Shown here: positions 33,556 to 43,461 of the stretch, piece after piece
Position numbering within the stretch: position 1 is the stretch's first letter
Layout: the number at the start of each line of letters is the position of its first letter
NCBI GenBank assembly: GCA_038103905.1
Contig: JAYNZW010000001.1
Location: forward strand, 62,001 to 126,000
Origin: CABYIR01 sp038103905
Lineage (GTDB): Bacteria > Pseudomonadota > Alphaproteobacteria > Pelagibacterales > AG-422-B15
Direction: 5' to 3'
Length of the DNA stretch: 64,000 bases
The notes under the pieces: model-generated
Told to the model about the DNA's origin: nothing
Database searches by the model: none
Seen by the model: the letters and a program-made list of their open reading frames with translations, nothing else
Translations under genes and position numbers: made by a program

Positions 33556-34278
33556 ATGAGAAAAAACAGAAAAATAAATGAATTAAGAAAAATAGAGATA
33601 ATTCCTAATTTTTCTCCAAATGCTGAAGGATCATGTTTAATTAAGTGTGGAGAAACACACGTTCTTTGCAATGCTTCAGTCGATGATAATATACCTCGTT
33701 GGTTAAAAGGACAGGATCGCGGTTGGGTTACTGCTGAATATGGGATGTTGCCAAGATCAACCCTTGAAAGAATGAATAGAGAGTCAAAGCTAGGTAAGCA
33801 ATCAGGTAGAACTCAAGAAATTCAGAGGTTAATTGGAAGATCATTAAGGTCGATTACTGATCTTTATAAACTGCAGAACTATCAAATTATAGTTGATTGT
33901 GATGTTTTGCAAGCTGATGGAGGAACACGCACTGCGGCTATTACTGGTTCTTTTGTTGCTTTAAAATTATGTGTTGAAAAACTGATTCAAGAAAAAAAAA
34001 TAAAGTCTAATCCAATTATTGAAAACTTAGCTGCTATAAGTTGTGGTGTAATTGAAAATCAAACTTACCTTGATCTTGACTATAGTGAGGATCAGGGTGC
34101 TGAAGTAGACGCAAATTTTGTTATTACAGAAAATGGAAAACTAGTTGAAATACAAATGACTTCTGAAGAAAAGCTTTGTAGTGAAGAAAATTTCCAACAA
34201 ATGTTATCTATGGCTAAAGCTGGAATAAGTCAGTTAATTGCTAAACAAAAAGAGATACTTTTTAATTTTCAAATATGA
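33556..34278 (+). CDS. rph: Ribonuclease PH
   Basis: RNase PH trims tRNA 3' ends phosphorolytically. The 240 residues carry RGWVTAEYGMLPRST, GRTQEIQRLIGRSLR and CDVLQADGGTRTAAITG, all family hallmarks. It overlaps rdgB by four bases (ATGA). A TATAAT at 33512-33517 in the 89-base gap to grpE may be its -10 element. Confidence 0.97.
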   Translation: MRKNRKINELRKIEIIPNFSPNAEGSCLIKCGETHVLCNASVDDNIPRWLKGQDRGWVTAEYGMLPRSTLERMNRESKLGKQSGRTQEIQRLIGRSLRSITDLYKLQNYQIIVDCDVLQADGGTRTAAITGSFVALKLCVEKLIQEKKIKSNPIIENLAAISCGVIENQTYLDLDYSEDQGAEVDANFVITENGKLVEIQMTSEEKLCSEENFQQMLSMAKAGISQLIAKQKEILFNFQI

Positions 34279-34871
34279 AAGAAATTGTAATAGCCTCACA
34301 TAATGAAGGAAAAGTAGAAGAAATAAGAGGTCTTTTAAAAAAATATAAATTTAAAGTTCATTCATTAAAAAAATTCACAAAAATTGAACCAAAAGAAGAT
34401 GGAAAAACCTTTATTGAAAACTCTATCATTAAAGCTGTAAACGCCATGAAAATTACTGGCCTACCCTCAATATCGGATGATAGTGGGTTATGTGTTCCAG
34501 CATTGGATAACGATCCAGGTATTTATTCTGCAAGATGGGCAGGTAAAGAAAAAAATTTTATTTTGGCAGCAAAAAAAATAGAAAAAAAATTATTTGAAAT
34601 CAATAAAAGTAAAAAAAAATTGTTTAAGGCTTTTTTTTGTTGTGCGTTAACTATTGCTCTGCCTGATGGAACTATCAAATCATTTGAGGGAAAAGTATTT
34701 GGAAGATTACAGTTTCCACCAAAAGGAGAAAATGGTTTTGGATATGACCCCATATTTATTCCCAATGGATATAAAAAAACATTTGGAGAAATGAAATATT
34801 CTTTTAAGGAAAGAATAAGTCATAGACATGTAGCATTTAGAAAATTACAAAACTTCATATCTAAACTTTAG
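34275..34871 (+). CDS. rdgB: dITP/XTP pyrophosphatase RdgB
   Basis: RdgB removes deaminated purine nucleotides (dITP, XTP) from the pool. The 198 residues begin EIVIASHNEGKVEEI, carry SDDSGLCVPALDNDPGIYSARWAG near residue 70 and FGYDPIFIPNG in the C-terminal half. It overlaps rph by four bases and ends four bases into the convergent lipoprotein gene. Confidence 0.97.
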   Translation: MKEIVIASHNEGKVEEIRGLLKKYKFKVHSLKKFTKIEPKEDGKTFIENSIIKAVNAMKITGLPSISDDSGLCVPALDNDPGIYSARWAGKEKNFILAAKKIEKKLFEINKSKKKLFKAFFCCALTIALPDGTIKSFEGKVFGRLQFPPKGENGFGYDPIFIPNGYKKTFGEMKYSFKERISHRHVAFRKLQNFISKL

Positions 34872-36166
34872 TCTTTAATTTTTATAATTTTTTCATTTTT
34901 AATTCTATATAATGTGAGGTCTCTCTCTACAATTCCATCATTTTTAAATTGAAACGTTCCGGTTAAGCCACTAAAACCTATTTCATTAACAATATTTTTT
35001 TCATTTATTTCTAGATTTTGATTATTTAAGCTGGAGATTATACCAATAGCATCAAATCCATATATAGCTATTGAATGTGGTACTTCATTATAAAAGCTTT
35101 GATAAAGATCATAAAATACCTCTGACTTATCTTTATCCAATGCAACAAAAATAGAATTGTTTAAACCAGGCTCTTTTATTATTGCCTCTTTATTCCATAG
35201 TGATGTTCCAAAGTACTGAATTTTTTTTGGGTCAACGTCATAATATGGAAGTGTTGAGCTTAAAAGTGATAACTGCTGAAAATTCTCCACTGCAATATAA
35301 AGTGAATCAAATTGTAATTCTCCATAAGTGTCTTTTTGTTGTAAAAGTTTAATTTCTTTTTTTGCTTTTTCAGAATTATCTTGCTTTAGTGATTCTATTT
35401 TCTCTAATAAATTTTTGCTTCTATTTTCATAGTCAGATACTTGTTTTGCAACTTCATAAAAATCAGGATTTTCAGATTCAAAAAGAATTTTAGAGAAAAT
35501 AGTAATATCTTTATTTAATATAGCACTTTCCAATAGCTTAATGACAGCATTACCATAAATATTTTCTGGGGCTATAATAGCAAATTTTGTTAAGTTATTT
35601 TTTTCTGAATAATTGATTATTGTTTCTATCTCATCTTTCATTGTTAAGCCGCTAATAAAAATACCATCTTCTGCGACATTTAAATTATTTGAAAAAGTTA
35701 TCGTCTGAATTTTATTATCTGAAGAAAGAGATTTTAGTTCATTTACTTTATCAGAAAAAACTGGCCCAAGAATAATGTCTACATTCAAATCTAAAAACTC
35801 ATAATAAGCCCTTGTTACGCCTTCAATTGGGGATGTATCTCTGACAAATATTTTAATATTTTTATTTTGTGTTTTATAAAGTGCGAGATGTATTGCATTT
35901 AATAAAGATTTGCCAATTCGATAATTCTGTCCTTTTAAGGGAAGTAATAATCCCACTCTAATTTCCCTGTTTTCCTGAAATTCTGTTTCGATAATAGGCG
36001 AATCACTTAATGTTGTTTCAACATTAGAGTTATTTTTTACAACTTTTGTTGTAGATTGAGTTGTTTGACAACTTAATGCAAATAAAGAGCTCAAAATTAT
36101 GATGCAAAGTGTTTTCGCTATTTGTTTTTTTTTATGAAAGAAAAATTTAATTTCAAATATATTCAT
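34868..36166 (-). CDS. Penicillin-binding protein activator, LpoA-like lipoprotein
   Basis: This 432-residue protein has a lipoprotein signal peptide: basic N-terminus, hydrophobic stretch TLCIIILSSLFA and a candidate acylated Cys33. The rest resembles a periplasmic amino-acid-binding fold, starting IRVGLLLPLKGQNYRIG, as in LpoA/YraM activators of penicillin-binding proteins. In alphaproteobacteria such a gene usually lies divergent from rsmI, as here. Its start overlaps the rsmI coding region by 33 bases head to head. I see no closer standard start that keeps the signal peptide. Confidence 0.85.
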   Translation of the reverse strand: MNIFEIKFFFHKKKQIAKTLCIIILSSLFALSCQTTQSTTKVVKNNSNVETTLSDSPIIETEFQENREIRVGLLLPLKGQNYRIGKSLLNAIHLALYKTQNKNIKIFVRDTSPIEGVTRAYYEFLDLNVDIILGPVFSDKVNELKSLSSDNKIQTITFSNNLNVAEDGIFISGLTMKDEIETIINYSEKNNLTKFAIIAPENIYGNAVIKLLESAILNKDITIFSKILFESENPDFYEVAKQVSDYENRSKNLLEKIESLKQDNSEKAKKEIKLLQQKDTYGELQFDSLYIAVENFQQLSLLSSTLPYYDVDPKKIQYFGTSLWNKEAIIKEPGLNNSIFVALDKDKSEVFYDLYQSFYNEVPHSIAIYGFDAIGIISSLNNQNLEINEKNIVNEIGFSGLTGTFQFKNDGIVERDLTLYRIKNEKIIKIKD

Positions 36167-37027
36167 GAGCTTTTAACTAATTCAAGTATTGAAGCAGGAT
36201 TATATATTATTGCAACACCTATAGGAAATTTGTCAGACATTACGATCAGGGCTCTCAATATCTTATCCTTATCAAAGATGGTTTATTGTGAAGATACACG
36301 TGTAAGTAAAAAATTAACTACAAAATATGGCATAAATTGTGTGTTAAAACCATTTCATAAGTTTAATTCAAAATCCTTAATACCTGAAATTATTAAAAAA
36401 CTAGAAAATAATGAAATAATTTCACTCATATCTGACGCAGGAACACCTCTTATTTCCGATCCTGGTAATGATTTAATAGATAAGTGCATAGAAAGAAATA
36501 TTAAATTTTATTCAATTCCGGGACCAACATCAGTAATAGCCTCACTAGTTGCTTCTGGCATAACTATAGATGATTTTACATTTCTAGGATTCATACCTCG
36601 AATAAAAAAAGATCAAAATAATTTTTTTGAAAAAGTAAGTTTAGCAAAAACTACAACAATCTTTTTTGAGTCACCAAAAAGAGTTAGGTCTTCAGTAAGT
36701 TTGCTGAGTGAATTTATTAAGAATAGAAAAATCTCCATTGTAAGGGAACTAACAAAAAAAAATGAAGAAATAATAAGTGGTGATATTTCAGAGGTTTGTG
36801 AAATTTTAAATTCAAAAAACCATATAAAGGGAGAGTTGACAATAATTGTTGAGTCAGCGCCTAAGATTACAAAGAAAATAGATGACGTTTTCTTGAAAAA
36901 ACTAATTGTGAAAGAGTTGAATAAAAGTAGACCATTATCTCAAATATCTGCAGAAATTGCAGAAAAAAATAATGTATCAAAAAGGCGGGTTTATCAGTTA
37001 TGTCTTTCCTTAAAAGACAAATTTTAA
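36134..37027 (+). CDS. rsmI: 16S rRNA (cytidine-1402-2'-O)-methyltransferase RsmI
   Basis: RsmI methylates the ribose of C1402 in the ribosomal P site. The protein has GLYIIATPIGNLSDITIRAL near its start, EDTRVSKKL, LISDAGTPLISDPG and IPGPTSVIASL, the tetrapyrrole-methylase-fold signatures. I prefer the ATG at 36134 (297 residues) over a TTG 12 bases upstream. The yraN gene that often follows rsmI is missing. Confidence 0.96.
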   Translation: MKEKFNFKYIHELLTNSSIEAGLYIIATPIGNLSDITIRALNILSLSKMVYCEDTRVSKKLTTKYGINCVLKPFHKFNSKSLIPEIIKKLENNEIISLISDAGTPLISDPGNDLIDKCIERNIKFYSIPGPTSVIASLVASGITIDDFTFLGFIPRIKKDQNNFFEKVSLAKTTTIFFESPKRVRSSVSLLSEFIKNRKISIVRELTKKNEEIISGDISEVCEILNSKNHIKGELTIIVESAPKITKKIDDVFLKKLIVKELNKSRPLSQISAEIAEKNNVSKRRVYQLCLSLKDKF

Positions 37028-37065
37028 ATCTATTTAGTTTTTAAGAACTGCTATATATTTAGATT

Positions 37066-37653
37066 ATGCTAAAAGTTTATTTATCACTTTGTTTACTAAT
37101 TATTTATACAGGATGTGCCCAAGTAGCAGTTGGGGGTATTTCAAAAAGTGTATTAGTCGCAAAAGAAGAAAGAACTGTAGGCACTTTTATTGATGACTCT
37201 ATAATCGCTGCAAAATTAAAAAATTTATACTTTAATCAAAATGAAAAAATATTTTTCAATGTTGATGTTGAAGTTAATGAAGGGCGAGTACTATTAACGG
37301 GTACTGTTGAGACGAGTGATATTCGTATTGAGGCTACAAAATTAGCATGGGGCGTAAATGATGTAGCGACTGTAATAAATGAGATACAAATTTCAGATAA
37401 TGATAATATATTGGATTATGCCGACGATTTAGTAATTACAACAAAAATTAATGCAAAGCTTCTCCTCAAAAAAGAAATAAATAATTTAAATTATAATATT
37501 GATACAGTTAATAAAATTGTTTATGTGATTGGTATTGCTCAAAACAAAAACGAATTAGAAAGTGTCATGGATATTATTGACAGTGTGTATGGTGTTAAAG
37601 AAATTATAAATTACGTTAGGCTAAAAGAAGACACAATACAAAATGCTGGCTAG
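37066..37653 (+). CDS. BON domain lipoprotein
   Basis: This 195-residue protein starts with a lipoprotein signal peptide, with YTGC giving a candidate acylated Cys17. Two BON-type repeats follow, at about residues 40-110 (DDSIIAAKLKNLYF, GRVLLTGTVE) and 115-185 (ADDLVITTKINAKLL, VYVIGIAQNKNEL). The arrangement is like DolP/YraP, an outer-membrane quality-control lipoprotein, and rsmI-BON-gshB order supports an alphaproteobacterial equivalent. It overlaps gshB by 11 bases. Confidence 0.88.
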   Translation: MLKVYLSLCLLIIYTGCAQVAVGGISKSVLVAKEERTVGTFIDDSIIAAKLKNLYFNQNEKIFFNVDVEVNEGRVLLTGTVETSDIRIEATKLAWGVNDVATVINEIQISDNDNILDYADDLVITTKINAKLLLKKEINNLNYNIDTVNKIVYVIGIAQNKNELESVMDIIDSVYGVKEIINYVRLKEDTIQNAG

Positions 37654-38569
37654 TTTTCAAATTGATCATCCTAAAACTCTAAATTATAGAACCGATAGTT
37701 CTTTACCAATTATACTTGAATCTCAAAATAGAGGATTGAAGAATTATGTCTTTCAACCTCATAATGTCTTTATGAATGAAAGAGGAATATTTGCCTACGC
37801 TAATCAAATAAAATTTAAATCTCAATCACTCAATAGCTTTATTCTTGCAAATGAAAAAGTTTTAAAGTTAAACAATTGTAGTTTTTTATTTATACGTCAA
37901 GACCCACCCTTTGATATGGCTTATATTACGTCATTACATTTACTTGAACTCCTTGGAAAGAAAGTAAGAGTAGTAAATGATCCAATAGGAATTAGAAATG
38001 CTCCTGAAAAAATATTGATGTTGAAATTTCCAAAAATAATTCCACCAACATTAATCACTAGATCAACTAATGAAATAGAGAAATTCTCAAAAAAATATGA
38101 CTCTTTAATTATTAAGCCTTTGTATGGAAATGGTGGTGATAGTGTTTTTTTACTTACAAAAAAAGATAAAAACTATAATCAAATAATTGAAAATTTTTTA
38201 AACAAGAGTTCTGAACCATTTATAATTCAGAAATTTATTCCACAAGTAAAAAATGGTGATAAGCGTGTATTAATTGTTAATGGAAAACCTATAGCTGCAG
38301 TTCAACGTATACCAAAAAAAAATGACATTAGATCAAACATTCATGTCGGAGGAAAAGTAATAAAAACTAAACTTACTAAGACTGATTTAAAAATCTGTGA
38401 AACAATTAGAGATCAATTAATAGAAAACAAGCTTTTCTTTGTCGGTATTGATATAATTGGTAATTATTTAACTGAAATTAATGTTACTTCTCCAACATGT
38501 ATACAAGAAGTAAAAAAACTTAATAACGTGGATGTGGCTAAAGTAATCTGGGATGAACTTGTTGCATAA
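37643..38569 (+). CDS. gshB: Glutathione synthase
   Basis: GshB joins gamma-glutamylcysteine and glycine. The 308-residue ATP-grasp enzyme has the substrate motif RQDPPFDMAYIT, the ATP-binding region IIKPLYGNGGDSVF, the basic stretch GDKRVLIVNG and FFVGIDIIG..TEINVTSPT near the C-terminus. It overlaps the BON gene by 11 bases. Confidence 0.95.
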   Translation: MLASFQIDHPKTLNYRTDSSLPIILESQNRGLKNYVFQPHNVFMNERGIFAYANQIKFKSQSLNSFILANEKVLKLNNCSFLFIRQDPPFDMAYITSLHLLELLGKKVRVVNDPIGIRNAPEKILMLKFPKIIPPTLITRSTNEIEKFSKKYDSLIIKPLYGNGGDSVFLLTKKDKNYNQIIENFLNKSSEPFIIQKFIPQVKNGDKRVLIVNGKPIAAVQRIPKKNDIRSNIHVGGKVIKTKLTKTDLKICETIRDQLIENKLFFVGIDIIGNYLTEINVTSPTCIQEVKKLNNVDVAKVIWDELVA

Positions 38570-38575
38570 TTTATA

Positions 38576-39535
38576 ATGAGTTTTCAATCATCAATTCTTA
38601 ATTTTTTTCTCAAAAAATTTATAAAAAATACAAAGCCATCACCAGATCTTTATTCTTATGAAGACATGAGGGATTTGATGAATGATAGCTTTGAAATGGG
38701 AGACAAAAATTTTTTTGAAAAATTAATAATCAGATCAACTTTTGCAAATAAAAAATCCAATATTGAAACTTCAGAAGTTCTTTTAGATAATATTAGAACC
38801 CTTAAAATTACAAGAAGTGACAACCATAAAGACAAGTGTATTTTGTATTTTCATGGCGGTGGATATGTAGCAGGCTCTCCAGAAACTCATCTAAACCTAT
38901 TAAAAGAAATATATAAAAGTGCTAAAATTACAATATTTGCTGTTGATTACTCACTTTCACCTGAAAACAAGTTTCCATTAGCTCTTAATGAAGCTGTACG
39001 AAGTTACAATGCGCTAAGAGATTTGGGTTATAAAGCAAAAAACATAATCATAGGTGGAGACTCAGCAGGAGGAAATTTATCATTAGTTTGCACCCTCAAA
39101 CTGCAAGAGGACCTGATTGAATTACCCTCAAAATTATTTTTATTATCTCCGTGGACAGACTTAACTGCATCTGGAGAGAGCATTTCCTCAAATTCAGTTC
39201 ATGATCCTTATTTATCATATAATAACTCTCAGTTAACAAAACAATCAATGCAAAAAGTAGCTGAAACTTGGTACGCACCAGAGCAAAATATAAAAGATAA
39301 ATTTATTTCACCTTTATTTGCAGAATATACCTCTTTTCCTGAAACACTCATTCAAGTCAGTGACATTGAAATATTACTGAGTGACTCTGTTGATCTTGAA
39401 AAAAAAATGAAAGCAAATCAAAATAAAGTTACACTGAGTATTTATAATAATGTACCACATGTGTGGCAGATATTTGGATTTTTACCTGAAACAAAACAAG
39501 CAATTAGAGAGATTGGTGATTTTGTTAGTAAATAG
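38576..39535 (+). CDS. Alpha/beta hydrolase, hormone-sensitive-lipase family
   Basis: This 319-residue esterase-like protein has the oxyanion-hole motif YFHGGGYVAGS near residue 90 and the nucleophile motif GGDSAGGNLS near residue 160. The aspartate in VSDIEIL and the histidine in VPHVWQ complete the triad. No signal peptide is seen. It probably hydrolyses short acyl esters; the substrate is unknown. It follows gshB after six bases and converges on the malic enzyme gene. Confidence 0.9.
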   Translation: MSFQSSILNFFLKKFIKNTKPSPDLYSYEDMRDLMNDSFEMGDKNFFEKLIIRSTFANKKSNIETSEVLLDNIRTLKITRSDNHKDKCILYFHGGGYVAGSPETHLNLLKEIYKSAKITIFAVDYSLSPENKFPLALNEAVRSYNALRDLGYKAKNIIIGGDSAGGNLSLVCTLKLQEDLIELPSKLFLLSPWTDLTASGESISSNSVHDPYLSYNNSQLTKQSMQKVAETWYAPEQNIKDKFISPLFAEYTSFPETLIQVSDIEILLSDSVDLEKKMKANQNKVTLSIYNNVPHVWQIFGFLPETKQAIREIGDFVSK

Positions 39536-39536
39536 T

Positions 39537-41804
39537 CTAACTTTTAAATGCCGCTAATGCAGCTAAATTTACAACATCAGCAACATTAGATCCAAGAGGA
39601 GCAATTTGTATTGGTTCGTTGAAACCTACTAAGTAAGGGCCAACTAAATTTCCCCCACCCAACTCCTGAAGTAATTTAGTAGATATACTAGCACTATGAA
39701 TTGCTGGCATGATTAATAGATTTGCAGGGCCAGATAACTTGCAAAATGGGTAGAGACTTAATAAGTTTTCGTTAACAGCAACATTTGCACCCATTTCTCC
39801 ATCATATTCAAAGTTAACTTCTCTGCTGTCTAAAATTTTTATTGCATCTCTTATGTAAGCTGATCTTTCAGTGAAAGGTTTTCCAAAATTAGAATAAGAT
39901 AATAAAGCAGCCCTTGGTTCAATTCCAAAAACTTCTTTAACAACCTCAGCACTTTGATGAGTTATATCAGCAAGTTCTTGAGCATTTGGCATATCATGAA
40001 CATTTGTGTCAGCTACAAAAATTGTACGGCCATTGCACAACATTACTGTAAGCCCTAGTATTGTTTTATTAGGGATTGGATCTAAAACATATTCGATACT
40101 TTCTAGAGATAGAGCATAACTCCTGTTGAGCCCACAAATCATTGCATCGGCATCTTTTAGAGATACCATGCAAGCTCCAAAGACATTTCTTTCTTTTTTC
40201 AATAAATCTAAACAGTCCTTTTTAAGAAATCCTTTACGTTGAAGTCTTTGATATATGTGATCTGCGTATCTGTCATGACTAGACTTATTTCTTGTATTAT
40301 GAATTTCCATTTGATCATAAAAATCAAGACCAATACTATTCATTTTTTCTTTTATGATTTCTTCTCTACCAATTAAAATTGGTGTTCCCATTCCATTATT
40401 TAAGAATATTGTAGCAGCCCTAATCATATCTTCTTCTTCACCTTCTGCAAAAATCACCCTTTTTGGATTTTCTTTAACATCTTGGAATATACTTTGTAGT
40501 AAGCCGGCGGATGGGTTTAACCTCGCTGATAATCTATTTGTGTAAGACTCCATATCTACTATAGCCTTTCTAGCTACGCCAGAATCCATAGCCGCTTTTG
40601 CAACTGCTGGAGGCACTTTGCTGATGAGTCTTGGGTCAAAAGTTGAGGGTATTATATAATCTGGTCCATATTGTGGTCTCTTACCAGGATAAGCATTAGC
40701 TACTTCATCAGGAACATCTTCTTTTGCAAGCGATGCTATTGCCTGAGCAGCTGCAATTTTCATTTCTAAATTAATTGTTGTTGCTCTCACATCAAGTGCA
40801 CCTCTAAATATATATGGGAAACCTAATACATTATTTACCTGATTAGGATAATCAGACCTTCCAGTTGCAATGATTGCATCAGGACGAACCTCCCGAACAG
40901 CTTCTGGAAGAATTTCAGGCTCTGGATTCGCCATTGCAAAAATAATTGGCTTGTCATTCATAGACTCAACCATTTTCTGAGAGACAATACCTCCTTTTGA
41001 TAAACCAAAGAATATATCTGATCCTATTAATGCCTCTTCCAATGTTCTTAATTTGGTTTTAATTGCATGAGCTGACTTCCATTGATTTAGATTCTCTTTT
41101 CTATCTGTATGAATAACTCCTTTAGTATCGCAAAGTATTGCATTTTCATTTGGCATTCCCATTGCTTTTAAAAGCTCTAAGCATGCAATTCCTGCAGCTC
41201 CAGCACCATTAACTACAATTTTTGCAGTCTTGAGGTCTTTACCAACGAGATCAAGTGCGTTAATTAAAGCCGCAGCTGAAATAATTGCCGTTCCATGTTG
41301 ATCATCATGAAATATTGGAATATCCATTAATTCTCTTAATGTATCTTCAATAATAAAACATTCAGGTGCTTTTATATCCTCAAGATTAATACCACCAAAT
41401 GTTGGTCCTAAGTATTTTACAGAATTTATAAATTCATCTGCATCTTCTGTATCAATTTCTAAGTCAATAGAGTCTATATCTGCAAATCTTTTGAAAAGTA
41501 CAGCCTTGCCTTCCATTACAGGTTTTGATGCATGTGCTCCTAAATTTCCAAGTCCCAAAATTGCTGTTCCATTAGAAATAACACCCACCAAATTGCCTCT
41601 GCTTGTATAATCAAAAATTGTATCTTTATCCTCAGCAATCGCATTAACAGGTGATGCCACACCTGGTGAATAGGCAAGCGATAAATCTCTTTGAGTTTCA
41701 AGAGATTTTGTTGCTTTAATTTCAATTTTACCTGGTTTTCCCTCAGAATGAAAAAGTAGAGCTTCCTTCTCGGTAAAGTGATTTTCTTTATTATTTTTAG
41801 TCAT
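39537..41804 (-). CDS. maeB: NADP-dependent malic enzyme with phosphotransacetylase-like domain
   Basis: MaeB decarboxylates malate to pyruvate with reduction of NADP, a source of NADPH. The 755 residues hold an N-terminal malic enzyme domain to about residue 430 (TSRGNLVGVISNGTAILGLGNLG, HDDQHGTAI, VVNGAGAAGIACL) and a C-terminal phosphate-acetyltransferase-like domain (VIFAEGEEEDMIRAA) that is usually regulatory. It is divergent from murJ across 112 bases containing a long inverted repeat. Confidence 0.96.
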   Translation of the reverse strand: MTKNNKENHFTEKEALLFHSEGKPGKIEIKATKSLETQRDLSLAYSPGVASPVNAIAEDKDTIFDYTSRGNLVGVISNGTAILGLGNLGAHASKPVMEGKAVLFKRFADIDSIDLEIDTEDADEFINSVKYLGPTFGGINLEDIKAPECFIIEDTLRELMDIPIFHDDQHGTAIISAAALINALDLVGKDLKTAKIVVNGAGAAGIACLELLKAMGMPNENAILCDTKGVIHTDRKENLNQWKSAHAIKTKLRTLEEALIGSDIFFGLSKGGIVSQKMVESMNDKPIIFAMANPEPEILPEAVREVRPDAIIATGRSDYPNQVNNVLGFPYIFRGALDVRATTINLEMKIAAAQAIASLAKEDVPDEVANAYPGKRPQYGPDYIIPSTFDPRLISKVPPAVAKAAMDSGVARKAIVDMESYTNRLSARLNPSAGLLQSIFQDVKENPKRVIFAEGEEEDMIRAATIFLNNGMGTPILIGREEIIKEKMNSIGLDFYDQMEIHNTRNKSSHDRYADHIYQRLQRKGFLKKDCLDLLKKERNVFGACMVSLKDADAMICGLNRSYALSLESIEYVLDPIPNKTILGLTVMLCNGRTIFVADTNVHDMPNAQELADITHQSAEVVKEVFGIEPRAALLSYSNFGKPFTERSAYIRDAIKILDSREVNFEYDGEMGANVAVNENLLSLYPFCKLSGPANLLIMPAIHSASISTKLLQELGGGNLVGPYLVGFNEPIQIAPLGSNVADVVNLAALAAFKS

Positions 41805-41822
41805 AATCTTAATTTTGGATAC

Positions 41823-41866
41823 TTATATAGGTTTTTGCCTGCTATTCAAATTCAAAACCTATATAA
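41823..41866. repeat. 13-base perfect inverted repeat between maeB and murJ
   Basis: TTATATAGGTTTT (41823-41835) and AAAACCTATATAA (41854-41866) are exact reverse complements, 18 bases apart. The right arm overlaps TATAAT (41862-41867), a perfect -10 for murJ. On the minus strand the left arm gives TATAAG toward maeB. The two arms could be matched divergent promoters, or the two halves of an operator for a regulator of both genes. Confidence 0.6.
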
Positions 41867-41916
41867 TGTAATGAAATTATGATTTTCTTAATTTTTTTTT
41901 TAATATCAGCAAATAA

Positions 41917-43461
41917 ATGAAAATTTTTAGATCATCCTTCACTTACTCAGCATTTACAATGATAAGTAGAATCGCTGGTTTTATAAGGGATATTATATTT
42001 GCTAATTACCTTGGCTCTGGTGTTATGGCTGATGTATTTTATGTCGCCTTCAGATTTCCAAATACATTTAGACGGATTTTTTCAGAAGGAGCATTCCATT
42101 CAGCTTTTGTCCCAATATATTCAAAACTACTTAGTGATAGAAAGAACGAAGAAGCAAATGAGTTCGCTGGCAATTCATTACTTATTTTACTTATATCAAC
42201 AGTTTTACTAGTTCTCGTAATTGAACTTTTTATGCCATCAATTTTAAGAATATTAGCTCCAGGTTTTTATCAAGACCAAAATAAATTCTCAATGTTAATT
42301 TCATCTTCAAGGATTATTTTCCCTTTTTTAGTTTTGGTAAGCATTGTTTCAATTCTTTCTTCAATCTTGAATTCTCATGGTAAATTTGCTTTATCTGCAG
42401 CTTTACCAGTAATATTAAATATTATTTTATCTGTTTCTGTATTCTGTGCTGCCGCATCTAATCAAAATTATCTTTTATGGATGTCGTGGGCTGTTATTTT
42501 CTCTGGTTTAACTCAAATTATCTTTCTCATATTTGCTTTGCGAAGAAGCAAAATAATTATCAAATTTTCAAAGATGTATTTAAGTGAACCTCTTAAGAGA
42601 TTTTATAGACTTTTTATCCCAAGTTTTTTATCTTCAGGTATTTTACAAATCAATATTTTAATTGGTACGATTATTGCATCGTTTGAAGTTGGAGCTGTAT
42701 CTTTTCTATACTATGCAGATCGTATCTATCAATTGCCACTTGCATTAATTGGTATCGCAATCGGAATAGTTTTGTTGCCAAATATTTCTAAGCAGATAAA
42801 AGAAAATAAAAAGTCGAGTACTCAAAAAACTATTGAAAAAGCAATTATTTATTCGATGCTTCTAGCTTTACCGGCTTCGGTCGCTTTATTTGTGTTACCA
42901 GATTTAATAATATTCTTTTTATTCGAAAGAGGTGCGTTTGACTCAATTTCTACTTATAACACCTCTAACGCACTCAAGGTATTTTCTTTAGGATTAGTAG
43001 CCTTTATTTTGGTCAAAATTTTAACTCCTGTTTTCTTTGCAAATGAGAATGCAAAACTTCCCTTAAAATTTTCAATAATCATTGTTTTAATAAATACCAT
43101 TTTGAGTATTCTTTTGTTTCTTAATTTTGGTTTTATCGGTATTGCGGCTGCAACCGTTATATCAAGTTGGTTAAATGTTTTATTGCTATATTTCTACTTA
43201 TTTAATAAAGAATATTTTGTTCATTCTTCGGATTTTTATTTGCCGATCTTAGTAATTTTACTTGTTTCTGCATTGTTGGGGATTTATTTGTATGTCATTA
43301 AAAATGTTTATTTATCTCTAGATTTTTCTAATTTTATCTATGATATAGTATTTTTTATTGTAATTTTGGTTTCAGGCTTCGTAATATTTTTTACTATGAT
43401 AAGTTTTTATAAACCGTTTAATTATGTTAATTTAAAAAAACAAATTTTTAGTAATGAGTAA
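41917..43461 (+). CDS. murJ: Lipid II flippase MurJ
   Basis: MurJ moves lipid-linked peptidoglycan precursors across the inner membrane. The 514-residue protein is strongly hydrophobic, with about 14 membrane segments. SRIAGFIRDIIFANYLG at the start, FRFPNTFRRIFSEGAFHSAFVP and FERGAFD are hallmarks of the MviN/MurJ family. It overlaps trpS by eight bases. Confidence 0.96.
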   Translation: MKIFRSSFTYSAFTMISRIAGFIRDIIFANYLGSGVMADVFYVAFRFPNTFRRIFSEGAFHSAFVPIYSKLLSDRKNEEANEFAGNSLLILLISTVLLVLVIELFMPSILRILAPGFYQDQNKFSMLISSSRIIFPFLVLVSIVSILSSILNSHGKFALSAALPVILNIILSVSVFCAAASNQNYLLWMSWAVIFSGLTQIIFLIFALRRSKIIIKFSKMYLSEPLKRFYRLFIPSFLSSGILQINILIGTIIASFEVGAVSFLYYADRIYQLPLALIGIAIGIVLLPNISKQIKENKKSSTQKTIEKAIIYSMLLALPASVALFVLPDLIIFFLFERGAFDSISTYNTSNALKVFSLGLVAFILVKILTPVFFANENAKLPLKFSIIIVLINTILSILLFLNFGFIGIAAATVISSWLNVLLLYFYLFNKEYFVHSSDFYLPILVILLVSALLGIYLYVIKNVYLSLDFSNFIYDIVFFIVILVSGFVIFFTMISFYKPFNYVNLKKQIFSNE

